NCBI RefSeq assembly: GCF_019703515.2
Contig: NC_059347.1
Span: 22,497,501 to 22,561,500 of the forward strand
Direction of reading: 5' to 3'
DNA: 64,000 nt
Source: Myxocyprinus asiaticus
Lineage: Eukaryota; Chordata; Actinopteri; Cypriniformes; Catostomidae
Below the pieces are notes generated by a model. It was not told the origin of the DNA, searched no databases, and worked only from the letters and a program-made list of their open reading frames with translations. The position numbers and the translations under genes are program-made. Below, piece by piece: positions 26,927 to 39,460 of the stretch. Position 1 is the stretch's first letter. Every line of letters begins with the position of its first letter.

Positions 26927-27775
26927 CTAATGGTTTAAGTAAGTGGGATGTGTTTTGAAAGATATATGCCATTCTGACTAGATGATATTAATAAATAGGA
27001 GGAGCTAAGTTTCACTGCTAGCATGTTATCTTTAAATGAATCTAATTAAATGATTAAAAAGGAAAGCAACATGTATTAATTCACTGTAGAGAACTGAAAA
27101 ACAGATTTATTCATATTCTTCTATATAATCTAAACAACTTTGTGACTGAAAAGATATACAGTAGATGACAAGACACTATATTGTAAGACTCTCTTGGACA
27201 TCAAGTGAACTGCAGTCACACTCTCTTAAATCATTGCTTTCTCTATGTTCAGAACTGACATCTAGCTTTAGTGACCTCTTAATATCCTTGTGGCAGACAA
27301 ACTTAGCCTGGAGGGTTGGCGAGTGCTGTGAACGAGGGAAGAGAATAAAAAGGCTCTTTGTTGCAGTTTGGTCGGTGCGCCTGGCTGACTCTGGGTATGA
27401 TGCTGAGTGACAGGGCTTGTCTCATTGCTCTTGCGGTCACCATGGCTCTGCTCATCTGTCATAGACCCTGGGGCCTCCATCACCATGCACACAATGGGCA
27501 TGATTATAGCCATGATTATGGTTACGATGACAGTGGTCAGAGCCAGCCAAGGAGCACAGACTTCAGTCAGGCTTGACTCAGACTCCTAGTCCATGAAAAT
27601 AGTGTGGACTTACAGGCTTCCAGGATAGTGAGCATTGGTTCTGTACAGAGGATTTTTATTGGTTTGTTAATAATGTTGGGAAAATATCAGTATTTTTATT
27701 TTTATTGGTATTATTAGTGACTCAACAATGAATTACCAGGGTGTTGTTAAGCACTTTAAAAATAAGATAAATACT

Positions 27776-28942
27776 TTAAAAGAATAATTCTGTCATTACT
27801 TACTCACCCTTATGTCGTTCCAAACCCATTTTACTTACTTTCTTCTATGCTACGGAACAGATAAAGGAAATTTTTAAAAGATGTTCTATTCGCTGATTTT
27901 CATACAATAGCAGTGACTCATTTTCAAGTTTAAATAACCAACCAAAAGTCTCAAAAGTAGTCCAGGTTTTTTGAAGTCATACAATCATATTGAATGATGA
28001 ACAGACTGAAATTTAAAGGGATAGTTCACCCAAAAAATGAAAATGTTCTCATCATTTGCTCACCCTCATACCATCCCAGATATGATTGACTTTCTTCTGC
28101 AGACCACAAATCTCAGCTCTGTAGGTCCAGACAATGCAAGTGAATGGTAGCCAGAACTTTTAATCTCCAAAAATCACATAAATCGGCATAAAAGTAATCC
28201 CTAAGACTCCAGTGGATAAACCCATATCTTCAGAAGCGATATGATCTGTGTGGGTGAGAGGTCTAAGTTTAAGTCCTTTTTTACTAAAAATTTCCACTTT
28301 CACTTCCACATTTTACTTCGTTTGTTATTTGGCGATTTGCATGCTTTGTGCATATTACCACCTGTTTGGGGCTAGTCAAAGGTGGATTTGTCTCTCACCC
28401 ACACCTATCGTATCCCTTCAGAAGACATAAATTAAACCCATAAAACTTATGGATTACTTTTATGATGCCTTCATGCGATTTTTGAAGATTCAAAGTTCTG
28501 GCCACCAATCACTTGCATTGTATGGACCAACAGAGCTGAAATATTCCTCTAAAAATCTTTGTTTGTGTTCTGCAGAAGAAAGAAAGTCATACACATCTGC
28601 ATAACATGAGGGTGAGTAAATGATGAGAGAATTTTCATTTTTAGGCGAACTAACCCTTTAAGTCAAAATTCACTAGCAAAACAAAACAACTGATGCACAG
28701 GACAGTACAAATTAAATATGGTGACACATAAATAACATTGCACGTCTCGTGACCAGATGTCATGACACAAAAACCAATAAGGTATAATGTTATTGATATT
28801 TCGCTATATTCTTTAATGTGTCGCAACATTCTTTAAAATATCTACTTTTGTGTTTTCAGAAGAAAGAAAGATATGTGGGTATGGAATGACATGAGGGTGA
28901 ATAACTAATGACATAAATTTGATTTTTGGGAGTACTCCTTTC
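27776..28942. mobile_element. Outer fold-back repeat interrupted by another element
   Basis: The left end (TACTCACCCTTATGTCGTTCC near 27803) and right end (GGAATGACATGAGGGTGA near 28883) are inverted matches, with AAAGAATAATTC/AGTACTCCTTT-like termini. This is the common teleost repeat carrying CTCACCCTCATGTCGTTCC. A related but distinct element occupies 28014-28661 inside it. Confidence 0.6.
28014..28661. mobile_element. Inner fold-back MITE
   Basis: Termini TTAAAGGGATAGTTCACCC (28013) and the inverted GGCGAACTAACCCTTTA (ending 28661) bound an element whose halves are themselves inverted: CTTCTGCAGACCACAAATCTC near 28093 against TGTGTTCTGCAGAAGAAAG near 28566. It lies inside the repeat spanning 27776-28942, so it inserted later. 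A relative is at 45669-46243. Confidence 0.65.
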
Positions 28943-28949
28943 AGTTTAA

Positions 28950-30960
28950 ATGTGTGTTGATAATGTAAGTATAATCCTCTTCCCTTAGAAACCTGCTTTA
29001 CATACTTTCGAATCACAGTTCTTTGTTTCCAACAAAGAAAATATTGTTTTAAAAAAGGGTGGTTCTAAGAAGTGAAAATCCCCCATTAGGACACTGCCAT
29101 CTCTTTGCCATAGTAGGCCGAGAGTGTACAGCAGTCAGTGTAAATTAGATTTCACACCAGTTTCTTTTTGGCAGAGGGGACACCTACACAAGGTTGTGCT
29201 AATAATGTCACATCCTTAAATAGCACTAGCATGAATAACACAGAGGTGTGGTCTCAGAGAAGGCCTGCATTTCAGTACAATCGTTTCTGGACTACTTTCA
29301 AGACCTCAGGCTCAAGTATTGGTAACTTAATAAATGAAACAGATGAACCAAAGTAAATAACCTAGTGCCTGTCTTTTTTCCAGTCTTTTACACAAGGACT
29401 GATAATATTTCCTTTGAGGTGATGCAAACACTTTGAGAAGGGAAACATTCTGCTAGCTAAACATCCATGTCATGGAAACGAAACCTGGGTGAGGTTTGCT
29501 ATGCCAATGTGGTAATGCTTCGTGAAACAGTGCCTTTTTGTTGAGTGTTTAGAAGCTTGCCTGTGATTTTCCTAAATCCTGTGTATCTGAATACATTTAA
29601 ACAAATTATTTAAAATGCAGGTCTACTCAGACTGTACAGATGTTCTGGTTGGTCACTCCTAATCAGTCTGGGAGATTTAAACTAAATAAACATAATGGTT
29701 TCTACATACAAACAAATTCCTACATTTTCTAAACATCCAAGCTGTAATATGCATAACTACCCATATTTGGTCAGGCTTTCCGATTTAGAAAAGTGGGGAA
29801 AAAAGGGGTGGGGGTGGCAGTTTTATTGTTTGCAGCTGGGGCATTCCAAATGCAGAAAATGGGTACTGCCAATGGCTTTACAAACCACCCTGTTTTAGAT
29901 AAGAAACAATATTCTATAAACAAGTTAATGCGAGGCAGGATGACTTCAAATGACGCGTTAATTTCATAATGAAACCACACTTCCACTTTTTCAGTATGAC
30001 AGTTCATAATGCTATTGTCTGTTCACCTGGCTTTTAGTCAAAACATGACAAAACTAATTCTCACATTTCACTGTGCAAAACATCACATGTACAATGTTTC
30101 AGAACCTTGATTTTGCATGTGTTCAAAGAAGATTTACTTTACGTGTTGACTATGTCAACTACCAGATGTGTCCGGGGTATCTTTTACAGCCTACTGGCCT
30201 TTTCATGAGACATCACTGAGGAAGAACACTACTTCCTGTTTCCTGTTTTTAACCAGTTCTGTTCTAATGAGCCGCTGTTCAGGCAGGGCTCATTCTCTCG
30301 GAAATCAACCCTGCTACTCATGGATAAGTGTACCTTATTATGGCTTCATTGCATTCTTTTGTTCGTGGGGCAGACTTCCTCTTATATATCTTTCAGGAAA
30401 CACAATGTGATCCTTTCAACCCCCTGCTTCAGTGTTGGGTGGGTCAGACATTTTGCAAAATAGATATTTGTGTCATTTTTCTGTTCTCTGCTACTTGTGC
30501 ATGAACCAACATGTACATGGGTAGTTGAAAAATAACATGGACAACATTTTTTAACATCAAGATTTCAGGCTAATATATTTTCGATTCTGTAACTGGTAGC
30601 TATTTACTAAGACTTTACAATAAGGTTGTAGAGTATTTGTTAGCATTAGTTAACTAACATCATACAATCCATTAACTGCATGTAATAATCTAGGGTAATG
30701 TTAATTTCAGCATATACTGATACATTTTTAAAATGGAAAGTTGTATATGTTAGCATTAGTTAATGTGCAATGAAGTAACAATGAACAATTTTATTTTCAT
30801 AAATTAACATTAACCTGGAATGATAAATGAATATTGTTCGCTGTTAGTTTGTGATACCTAAGTAATAATACCTGTGGGAAGCAATGGATTAATCTGTTTT
30901 ACGTATTCAAGTATTTAAGTGCTTGAACTTGTAATTTTTATTTATTTATAATAATATAAT
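28950..30960. other. Gene-free stretch
   Basis: No exon or gene is recognised. Near 30605-30835 there are fragments of the TTACAATAAGGTT / GTTAGCATTAGTTAA repeat that is seen complete at 42090-42374. The rest is unassigned AT-rich DNA. Confidence 0.5.
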
Positions 30961-30971
30961 GTGTGATAAAA

Positions 30972-31395
30972 TTCCTTTTCTCCCCAATTTGGAATGCCCA
31001 ATTCCCAATGCTCTAAGTCCTCGTGGTGGCGTAGTGACTTGCCTCAATCCGAGTTGTGGAGGACGAAACTCAGCTGCCTCCGAGTCTGAGACCGTCAGTC
31101 TGCGCATCTTATCACGTGGCTTGTTAAGCATGTTACCGCAGAGACAAAGCACGTGTGGAGGCTTCACGCTATTCTCTGCGACATCCACGCACAACTCACC
31201 ACGCGCCCCACTGAGAGCGAACCCCATTATGGCGACCATGAGGATGTTACCCCATGTGACTCTACCCTCCCTAGCAACCAGGCCAATTGGTTGCTTAGGA
31301 AGCCGGACTGGAGTCACTCAGCACGCCCTGGATTCGAACTCGCGACTCCAGGTGTGGTAGTCAGCGTCTTTGCTTGCTGAGCTACCCAAGCCCCT
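30972..31395 (-). mobile_element. tRNA-derived cyprinid SINE, copy 2 (most complete)
   Basis: On the minus strand this reads from a tRNA-like head, with A box GGGTAGCTCAGCAAGC and B box GAGTTCGAATCC, through the body (GAGTCACATGGGGTAAC, TGATAAGATGCGCAGACTGA) to the tail GGGCATTCCAAATTGGGG. It retains both pol III boxes and is the longest of three copies. Confidence 0.85.
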
Positions 31396-31399
31396 AACA

Positions 31400-34370
31400 T
31401 GTAATTTGTAACAAAAATCAAGTATTCTGGTAATTAGATTGCATTACAATTACAGTTACTTTCTTTTGCATTCCACAATTAGCCAACGGCAATAACTAGT
31501 GCAAAATGTATTAATTATGCTCCTGAATTATACTGTAAAAGAGCAGTGTGAGCCAAAGCCTGAAATATGTGCGATAGGCCTAGCTAGGTTGAACTACATA
31601 CATTAAAGACAGTGTGGTCCCATTTGACCATGTACAAAAAACCTTGACTTTCAAAGAGATAACTGCGCCAATGCATTTTTTTTCCTTACAGAAATTTAAA
31701 TCTTGTATCCAATGAAAGCCTCCACATTCAGTCTTAAGAAGGTTCTCCATATACATTCTCTATAACTGTGTGAAATATAAAATTACAATCAATACATCAA
31801 AAAAATTATTATTAAATATCTAGCCATGTGTGCATGTACAAAAATCGATACACTGCATTGAAAGCTCACAATGCAATCCACGAATACACACAGGACATTT
31901 AGTTTCTGTTTTTAAATCAAATTTCTAGTTTAATGCATAAATAAATGTCAAGCTGTTTGTATTTGCATTGTACTCTATATGTTTTCCAAACATGCGCTTG
32001 TCCACCTGTCTATAATTCTAGACACTCTTCTTGTATGAACGCATGTTGCAAACAAATATTTCTGAGGCGCTGACCACATGAAGCTTTGTGCTTTTGCAGC
32101 ATGCAAATGCACTTTGGCCCATGCTTCAGGATGGCAGAAAAAAAAACTGTCATAGGTTAACGCCACACCTTCTAATGATAAATCATAATGAGGTACAGAT
32201 CACACATCTCTACATCATATCTAGAGACATTCCCTCATTAATAATTTCAAAACCAGATAAAACAAAAGGTCTAATCCCTATTCCTAATTTCTTAAATAAC
32301 ACCAGTTCTCTTAAAATTAAGCATATATGCATGTTATCAATGTATTCCTTCTTGGGTAATATAGTGTTATTTTTATAATGACCGTTTAAGCACCTTTGTT
32401 TAACTCAGCGAATGACAAATAGCAAGTTTCTGTTTAATTTCATGTTTACAAATGTTTAATGAAAGGAGTGGTAATTGTTACTTTAGACATTTAAAATTAA
32501 TGATTTGATATTCATTAAAACATGCAACAGGTAATACAAAAGTAATCAGATTTGAGTTATGTCATTTGTAATCAGTATCGGATTACATTTCAGAAGTAGT
32601 CTATCCAACACTAATGGCAAGTGATTCTTTAAAAAGTACAAGTATTCCATTGTAGTCTGTTAATTCATATAAGGGTCACAAAGCTGCATTTGTAACAATT
32701 ATACAATAATTTTTTTTGTGTTGCTAAACACTAGTTTAGTGCGACAAGCGTTGCTTTTCACACTCAAAGACACTGCTTGAAATGTCAATTACACTACCCA
32801 CATGGTAAGTTACCCTCCATTAGCTGGTTAGTGATTTTCAAATAACAATAATAACAACTGAGAGGGTTTAATGGCAGGCAGCAACATTCCAAGGTGCATA
32901 AATTTACACTGTCAACACTGCGACAGGGCTGCATGTGCCAGTTGTACTGCATTTAGATAGAGGAAACTGAGCCCCACTGGCTACCTCAGTGGTCAAACAT
33001 GCTGTACGATTATGTCTTCAATTGAAAGCCTAAAAAGTAGGTTTAAGATCTCTGTTTCCAACCTGGAAACAGGTCCACCTCGGAACATCTACACAGACTT
33101 ATCAGCTTTAAATAAAATTAAAAGTTTAAGACAAAAATTTACTGTGACAACATTAAGTTGCCGCCTAAAATAATGACATGATTAACAAGCAAGCTTTTAA
33201 AACAGTCTTTTTTTTAAAGATTGTTTTTACAAGGTCTCAAGGGACATAGCGTTTATAAAAAAGAGGCTTTTGGGATTTCATTCAGTGTGTGAGCTGAAGT
33301 GTCTTGTTGCAGTGAAAGTTTAGGTGTCTTTATCCTGCCATTGACTTGTTGAACCAAAAAAATGAAGGCTTACTTCTTGGTCTTGCACTTCTTACTTTAA
33401 AGACTGCTATGGGCTTCGGGCAAACTAAGAGAGATAATTCAACCAAAAATTACAATTCTGCTTTTATTTACTCACCCTCATGGTGTTCCAAGCCAATATG
33501 TCTTTCTTCTGCAAAACACAAAAGGAAATAATTTAATGAATGTCCTGGAGTCTGAATTCAGTACAATGGCATTACAGTACATAGTGAAACAGTCATAAAA
33601 GTATGTGACTTGTACATCATATACCAACACTGTAAAAAATGTTTTGTTGATTTAACTCATTTTATTCAGTGCCTTTTTTTTTTTTTTTCGTTTAGTTTAG
33701 TTTAACTGGCTGAACTGGATAAGTTTATCTCACAAATTAAAAAGTAATTTGAACTGACTGAATGTCGTTGTGAAAACTTAAGTTTAGTTTGCTGAACTTA
33801 CGTACATTGGATGTATTTATAACAACCACACTTTAGTTAACTGAACTTTAAGGCCTGCCACTGTAAAGTTATTATTAAGTGAATCTAACTGATTGTCAAG
33901 TAAACCCTGCAAGTTTTGAAATCATACCTGCCAACATCGGATTGTGAAAACTAGGATTGTGAAAAAAGTAATTATTCTTTTTTTCCCCTCTCTCGATCAT
34001 TTATCTTCATCTTATTTATGTATACATTTGTGTTGGTTTATGTGTATTTTTTTATTTTTTATTTAAAAAAACAAACAAATTCTTCACCTGTAATTCTTGT
34101 CTTTATGACTTTATGAGTGATTGTATTCATATACTGTTGGATCTGTGTAATTTTGTACATCTTATTTAACATTTATATAGAACCTTCTGTTTTTCAGTAA
34201 ATAAAATCCACAGTTTTAGCACAATGTGTGGACTTTTCAGACGGTCCCTTACCCACCGTATGAAAAATTTCCAACTTATATCAAATGTTAAATTAACGAT
34301 CTAAAACAATTTCACCGTGACACCATCTGACCAAATCGCGTCCCATACTGATTCGATACGGAACGCATCA
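31400..34370. other. Gene-free stretch
   Basis: AT-rich DNA without a recognisable gene. Fragments of interspersed repeats are visible: a fold-back end at 33430-33535 (TTTACTCACCCTCATGGTG), an AACACTGTAAAAAATG-type repeat with a poly-T run at 33628-33690, and hAT-like GTAATCAGATT words near 32540-32600. Confidence 0.5.
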
Positions 34371-34374
34371 TTTC

Positions 34375-34525
34375 ATATTGCCAGAGGCTATTTGCACTAC
34401 AGTAAGTGCAAATAGCGTCAGATGCTATTTTCACTAAGTGTAAAAGCAACAAAAAGCATCTTCTTTGCACTAAGTGCAAATACCATTAGATGCTATTTGC
34501 ACTCCAGTGCAAATAGTGGCAGATA
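34375..34525. repeat. Cluster of short palindromes (CTATTTGCACT...AGTGCAAATAG)
   Basis: Three imperfect palindromes of the form CTATTTGCACTxxAGTGCAAATAG follow each other within 150 bp (about 34388-34417, 34467-34490 and 34495-34518), separated by GATGCTAT words. They could form stacked hairpins. I do not recognise the family. Confidence 0.7.
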
Positions 34526-34842
34526 CTCTTACACCCCTGTTTAAATACTAACATACAGTATAGGGGCATCACTGCAGCATTTTTATTGTGTTTAGTCCCA
34601 CAGACACCCCACACCAACCCCTAACCCTACCTTATGAAAATTAACCATGGTTATACTACCGTAACCATAGTATCACCATGATATCTTTCTAGTGAAATCA
34701 TAGTAACCACAAAATTAAACATGGTTACTACTAATGTACTATTAACAACATGTTACTGTAGTAACACCTTGATTAGTACAACATAACTATATAGTTTCCA
34801 CCAAAACACATGGTTACTACAATATTACTACAATAAAACCAT

Positions 34843-35883
34843 CATTCATGCACATGGATTCTCTTACCACTGCTACACCTATGACACACAGCTCTACTTG
34901 TCTTTCCAGCCCATCGACACCACAGTGACTGCTCCAATCTCTGCCTGTTTGGCAGACATCTCGGCCTGGATGAAGGAACTCCACCTGCAACTTAACACAG
35001 CCAAAACCGAACTCCTTGTCTTTCCAGCTAACCCTGCTTTTGAACACAACATCACTGTGCAGCTGGGTGCAACTACAGTAACGCCTTCCAAAACAGTCTG
35101 AAATCTAAAGGTAACCATCGATAACAAACTAAATTTCACTGACCACATCTCAAAGACCTCAAGATCATGTAGATTTACACTCTACAATATCAGGAAGATA
35201 AGACCCTTCATCTCTGAACATGCCACACATCTTCTTGTTCAGTCACTTGTCATAACTAGACTGGACTACTGTAACGCTCTCATTGCAGGCCTCCCTGCAT
35301 GTGCAATTAGACCCCTGCAAATGGTCCAGAATGTCTGGTCTTTAATGAACCAAAGAGAGCACATGTTACACCACTCCTTGTCTCTTTTCACTGGCTGCCG
35401 GTTAATGCACATATCAAATTCAAGGCTCTGATGCTGGCATACAGAACAGTCACTGGGTCTGCTCCAGCATACCTAAAATAATTTCTGCAGAGCTACGCAC
35501 TCACTAGAAGCCTGGGGTCGGCTAAGGAAAGTCGCCTTGTTGTACCAACACAAAGAGGCACCAAAACACTTTCCCGGACTTTCGGCTTCATCGTACCACA
35601 TTGGTGGGATGACCTTCCCAACTCCATCCGTGAAGCTGACTCACTTTCTGTCTTCAAAAAATGGCTAAAAACACATCTTTTCCATGAGCACTTAACCAGT
35701 CACTAAAAAAAAAAATTAAAATTCTTGTGCACTTTATTCTGTTTTGAATACTAATATTCTGATTCTAGTGAAACTTTGTAATATGGCACTTTTTCATACC
35801 ACTGTCTCCTTAAGATGATTCGCTTATGTGTTCCTCTTTTGTAAGTCGCTTTGGATAAAAGCGTCTGCCAAATGAATAAATGT
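34843..35883 (+). mobile_element. 5'-truncated, dead L2-like LINE
   Basis: The fragment encodes the end of a reverse transcriptase domain and downstream region (DTQLYLSFQP, ISAWMKELHLQLNTAKTELL, LVITRLDYCNALIAGLP) broken by stops. The family's YADD box is altered to YTYD near 34880. The 3' tail GTCGCTTTGGATAAAAGCGTCTGCC followed by AAATG-type repeats is typical of teleost L2. Flanking AAAACCAT at 34835-34842 and 35884-35891 is a target-site duplication, placed inside an older ATGGTTACTAC-type repeat. Confidence 0.85.
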
Positions 35884-37018
35884 AAAACCATGGTTAATTT
35901 TATCCAGATCAAATCCTTCTCTCAACTCCCCGACCTTCACTGTGACCAAATCACTGTGAGGAATCTTTTATTTATTACTATAAGTAGTATTATAGGAGAT
36001 ATTAAGAGTAGAGACATGGGAGAAAGTAAGTCAAGGGGTGAGATTCAAACCCGGATCTCCAGCGTGACAACACACACACGTACCATCATTACACCCAGTG
36101 CCACTACAGCTGAACATGAAAGTGCAGTTTGTCGTAAAATCCTGTGTTTCATCCAAACTATTGGAGCGCAAATATAGTCAGTTATCCAATCTCTTAATCC
36201 ACTAAATGTCTAACCCATTAACCAGTTTAATGTCTCTGCCCCATCACGGAAATTTCAAATATTCCCGCCTTCATTTCATCAGAAGTGACCCCAAATAAAT
36301 CTGTAATGGCTGTCTTGAGTTTGGTCTGAGCAGTGGTGGGCGGAGTTAGTATAAATAGCCTCTGCCAACAAGATGTGTAAATAGACACTCTGTTTCATAT
36401 TTCAATATGGGATGATCCCGTATGACCAAAGTGCGGGTGCGGAAATTTGTAAGTTTATCGTGAGAAATTGTAAATCGGGAGTTCAGCGGGAGGAGGGGTG
36501 GAAGTATGTTTGAAATGCAGAATGGTCTCTTCATGTAAAGTTTTTTTGGGAGGCATATAGATGTTAACACTTGACACAAACCTCAGTAATAGTGGTACTC
36601 CACAAACAATAAGTAAAAGATAAGCTCTTAACATCACCTACTATTTATCAACAATGATGACAAAAACAACAACAGCAGCACCAATAAAGTCTGCGAAAAG
36701 CAAAAAAATATAAGCCTACAACACTTATTATTAGTCATGTCGGTAATTTTTCATGACTTTTTCACGGACTGCGCAGTAGCTACCGGTGGTAAAAATGATA
36801 GTGTCTTTTACCTACCATTAAACGCCCGGTAAAAAATAACCCCTGGTTGTACTAATTCTATGCGAATTGACATGCTGGTAAAAAGCCAGAGAATCTGCAC
36901 TGTCCAGCATATGAGCCTTTTAACTATCGCTGTTTCTCAGGTTCTAAATGTGTCTGAAGTGTATGTTTTTCATTTAGAAGACACCAGAAAACTGTAAGAT
37001 GTTTTTCAGAACCATGTC

Positions 37019-37936
37019 ATGGCCGCCGAGCCAGAGTTCCACATCATGGCCGCCGAGTCAGAGTTCCACGTCATGGCCGCCAAACCAGAGTTCCACGTCA
37101 TGGCCGCCGAGCCAGGGTCCCACGTCATGGCCGCCGAGCCAGGGTCCCACGTCATGGTCGCCAAGCCAGGGTCCCACATCATGGTCGCCGAGCTTGCGCC
37201 ACCTTCTGCCCCTGATCCTGAGTCAGCTCCATGCCATGTCACAGCCACACCAGAGTCAGCTCCATGCCATGTCACAGCCACGCCAGAGTCAGCTCCATGC
37301 CATGTCACAGCCACGTCAGAGTCTGCTCCATGCCATGTCACAGCCATGCCAGAGTCAGCTCCATGCCATGTCACAGCCACGCCTGAGTCTGCTCCATGCC
37401 ATGTCACAGCCACGCCTGAGTCTGCTCCATGCCATGTCACGCCTCGGCCTGCTCCATTCCATGTCACAGCCATGCCTCAGCCTGCTCCATGCCATGTCAC
37501 AGTAATGCCTCAGCCTGCTCCATGCCATGTCACAGCAATGCCTAAGCCTACTCCATGCCATGTTACAGCAATGCCTCAGCCTGCTCCATGCCATGTCACA
37601 GCAACGCCTAAGCCTACTCCATGCCATGTCACAGCAACTCTTCGGCATGCTCCATTCCATGTCACAGCAGCACCTCAGCCTGCTCCATACCATGTCACAG
37701 CAACGCCTCAGCCTGCTCCATGCCATGTCACAGCCGAACATCAGTCTGCTCCATGCCATGTCTCAGTCAAGCCCCAGACTGCTCCATGCCATGTCACAAG
37801 CAAGCCTTTGCTCCATGGTCCAGACCCACCTCTGCTCCACGGTCCAGGCCCGCCTCTGCTCCACATTCCAGGCCTTAAGCCTCATGTTTGCCATTGTCCT
37901 TTTTCAGGTATTGTTTATGTAATATTGTATTGGTAG
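37019..37936 (+). repeat. Coding-like compound minisatellite (27-bp then 33-bp units)
   Basis: From about 37017 to 37190, seven 27-bp units encode MAAEPEFHV-like nonapeptides. From about 37205 to 37800, about 17 units of 33 bp encode SAPCHVTATPE-like 11-mers. Both periods are multiples of three, so a 305-codon frame stays open; other frames on both strands also stay open because the unit lacks stops. The 3' flank (37880-38050) carries an AATAAA and matches the LTR-like repeat at 12.9-13.7 kb, so the array probably belongs to a mobile element. No known domain. It could be translated, but nothing here proves it. Confidence 0.6.
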
Positions 37937-38060
37937 TCAAGTCAAGTCAAGTCAAGTCTAATTTAGTTATTGTTTATGTTTTGTAGTCATGTTTTTGGCA
38001 TTCACTCTTCATGTAAATAAACACTGCACTTGGGTTCTTCACATCATCATCGTCTGCCTG
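37880..38060 (+). mobile_element. LTR-like repeat fragment after the minisatellite
   Basis: Contains CATGTTTGCCATTGTC, CAGGTATTGTTTATGTAA, repeated TCAAG words, AATAAA and GCACTTGGGTTCTTCACATC. The same order is found at 13165-13320 and, inverted, at 20365-20575. Interpreted as the 3' end of a dispersed retroelement-like repeat. Confidence 0.5.
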
Positions 38061-38890
38061 TCATTGCTGCCAGCTTTCTTTTTGTAAGGAAAATTATGAA
38101 AGTACACAAGTAATTTTGTGATTTGAGCAAAGTGAATGGGGAAAAGAGTGTTGAGTGTGTTGAGGCTTGTATGTTGTTTGGACACTGCAGCCCCAAGTTT
38201 CTGAAAATATTTAGGCACAAAAAAATTACATACAGTAATGTAAATTGATTGCCTAATTTGTAATTCAAAAGTGTAATATAGGATTACAGGCTTGTTAATG
38301 TCAGCAATTCTGTTGTATTTTGCCAAATATTCCAATTAATTACAGTATATGATTATGTTATAGTTGTAATATTGTTATAATGCATACATGTAATGTTTCC
38401 TGCATAATTAATCAGGCCATACATTTTCTGATTGGTCAGTTACGTGTGACAGCAGTGTGTAAATGCAGCAGACACACCGATCTCTGGATTTACACAGACA
38501 TTGCTTATTCTGTGCGAATCGATGGTAAACATAGCAGACATCCAAAGTATATTTACATTATAGACATATGTCTGGACAACTAATCCTGTCTGGACAGGGA
38601 TTTTGACAATAATGCACATATCCATAATGCAGACATCTGCGTCATGTTGAAATAAGTTATTTGATCAAATTGCACATAGTGCATACAAGCCCAATATAAG
38701 CAAACACAAAGTAATTCAATAAGCCTACTCTGACGAAATATAATTGTTTGAAGAAAATGAACATTTGAACCACTGACAGAGAGCAAACATAGCGCAGCTC
38801 TAAATACACAGGTGTGACCATGTTTTTTGTTTAAAGTACTGTTTCATAGAGGTGAGGAGAAAGACTAGTAGGCTACAATAAAAGTACCAA
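38061..38890. other. Gene-free stretch
   Basis: Short open frames only; no recognisable domain, RNA gene or transposon end was seen. Confidence 0.4.
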
Positions 38891-39058
38891 AGCTGAATTT
38901 ATTTGATAAAGTAAATACTGACCATACAGTACAGTAGGGATAGTCAATTATTATAAATTATTCAAAAATCCAAATGTATAACACTTGAAAAGAGAGAAAC
39001 TTTGGTAAATATTGCTATAAATGTACTACGCCGCATATTTTAACATTGAAGGACAGTT

Positions 39059-39064
39059 TTTATT
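39059..39064 (-). promoter_or_regulatory. Candidate poly(A) signal of GCNT4
   Basis: AATAAA on the minus strand about 400 nt past the GCNT4 stop. A second one lies at 38898-38903. Either could be used. Confidence 0.35.
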
Positions 39065-39460
39065 CTTTGCATATGAAAGAAACACCCAACCAAGCACAAC
39101 ACTCACTGCTGAAGCCCTAAGAAAGTTTCCATCTAAACTGATTCAATAAAGCTAAAAAGCATCTCCATGGAGTCCATATATCTTATAGTACTGGAATTAA
39201 TAAATTAAAATGAGCTATTTCATAGCCAAGGCACATATAAATTCATCTTTTGGGCAAAGTAATAAAGCTGTAGCAGAAAGGCACTTTCACAAATGTCAAA
39301 TAAACTCATTTTGGATGACAACATGGAAATCTAAAGGGAACAGGTCAGAAATACAGCTAACCTTTCCCATAGTTGGTGCTTTGAATGGACCAAAGTGCTG
39401 CAGCAAACATTCATGCTTCAATCATCACAAAGCAGAATAAATAAAAAAAAGGCCCTTTTT

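Noticed and set aside
37006..37878. CRISPR-like array or multiple overlapping genes in the CATGTCACAG repeats
   Set aside because: Units are contiguous in-frame minisatellite repeats with no unique spacers, in a vertebrate genome; the extra frames are consequences of the unit sequence.
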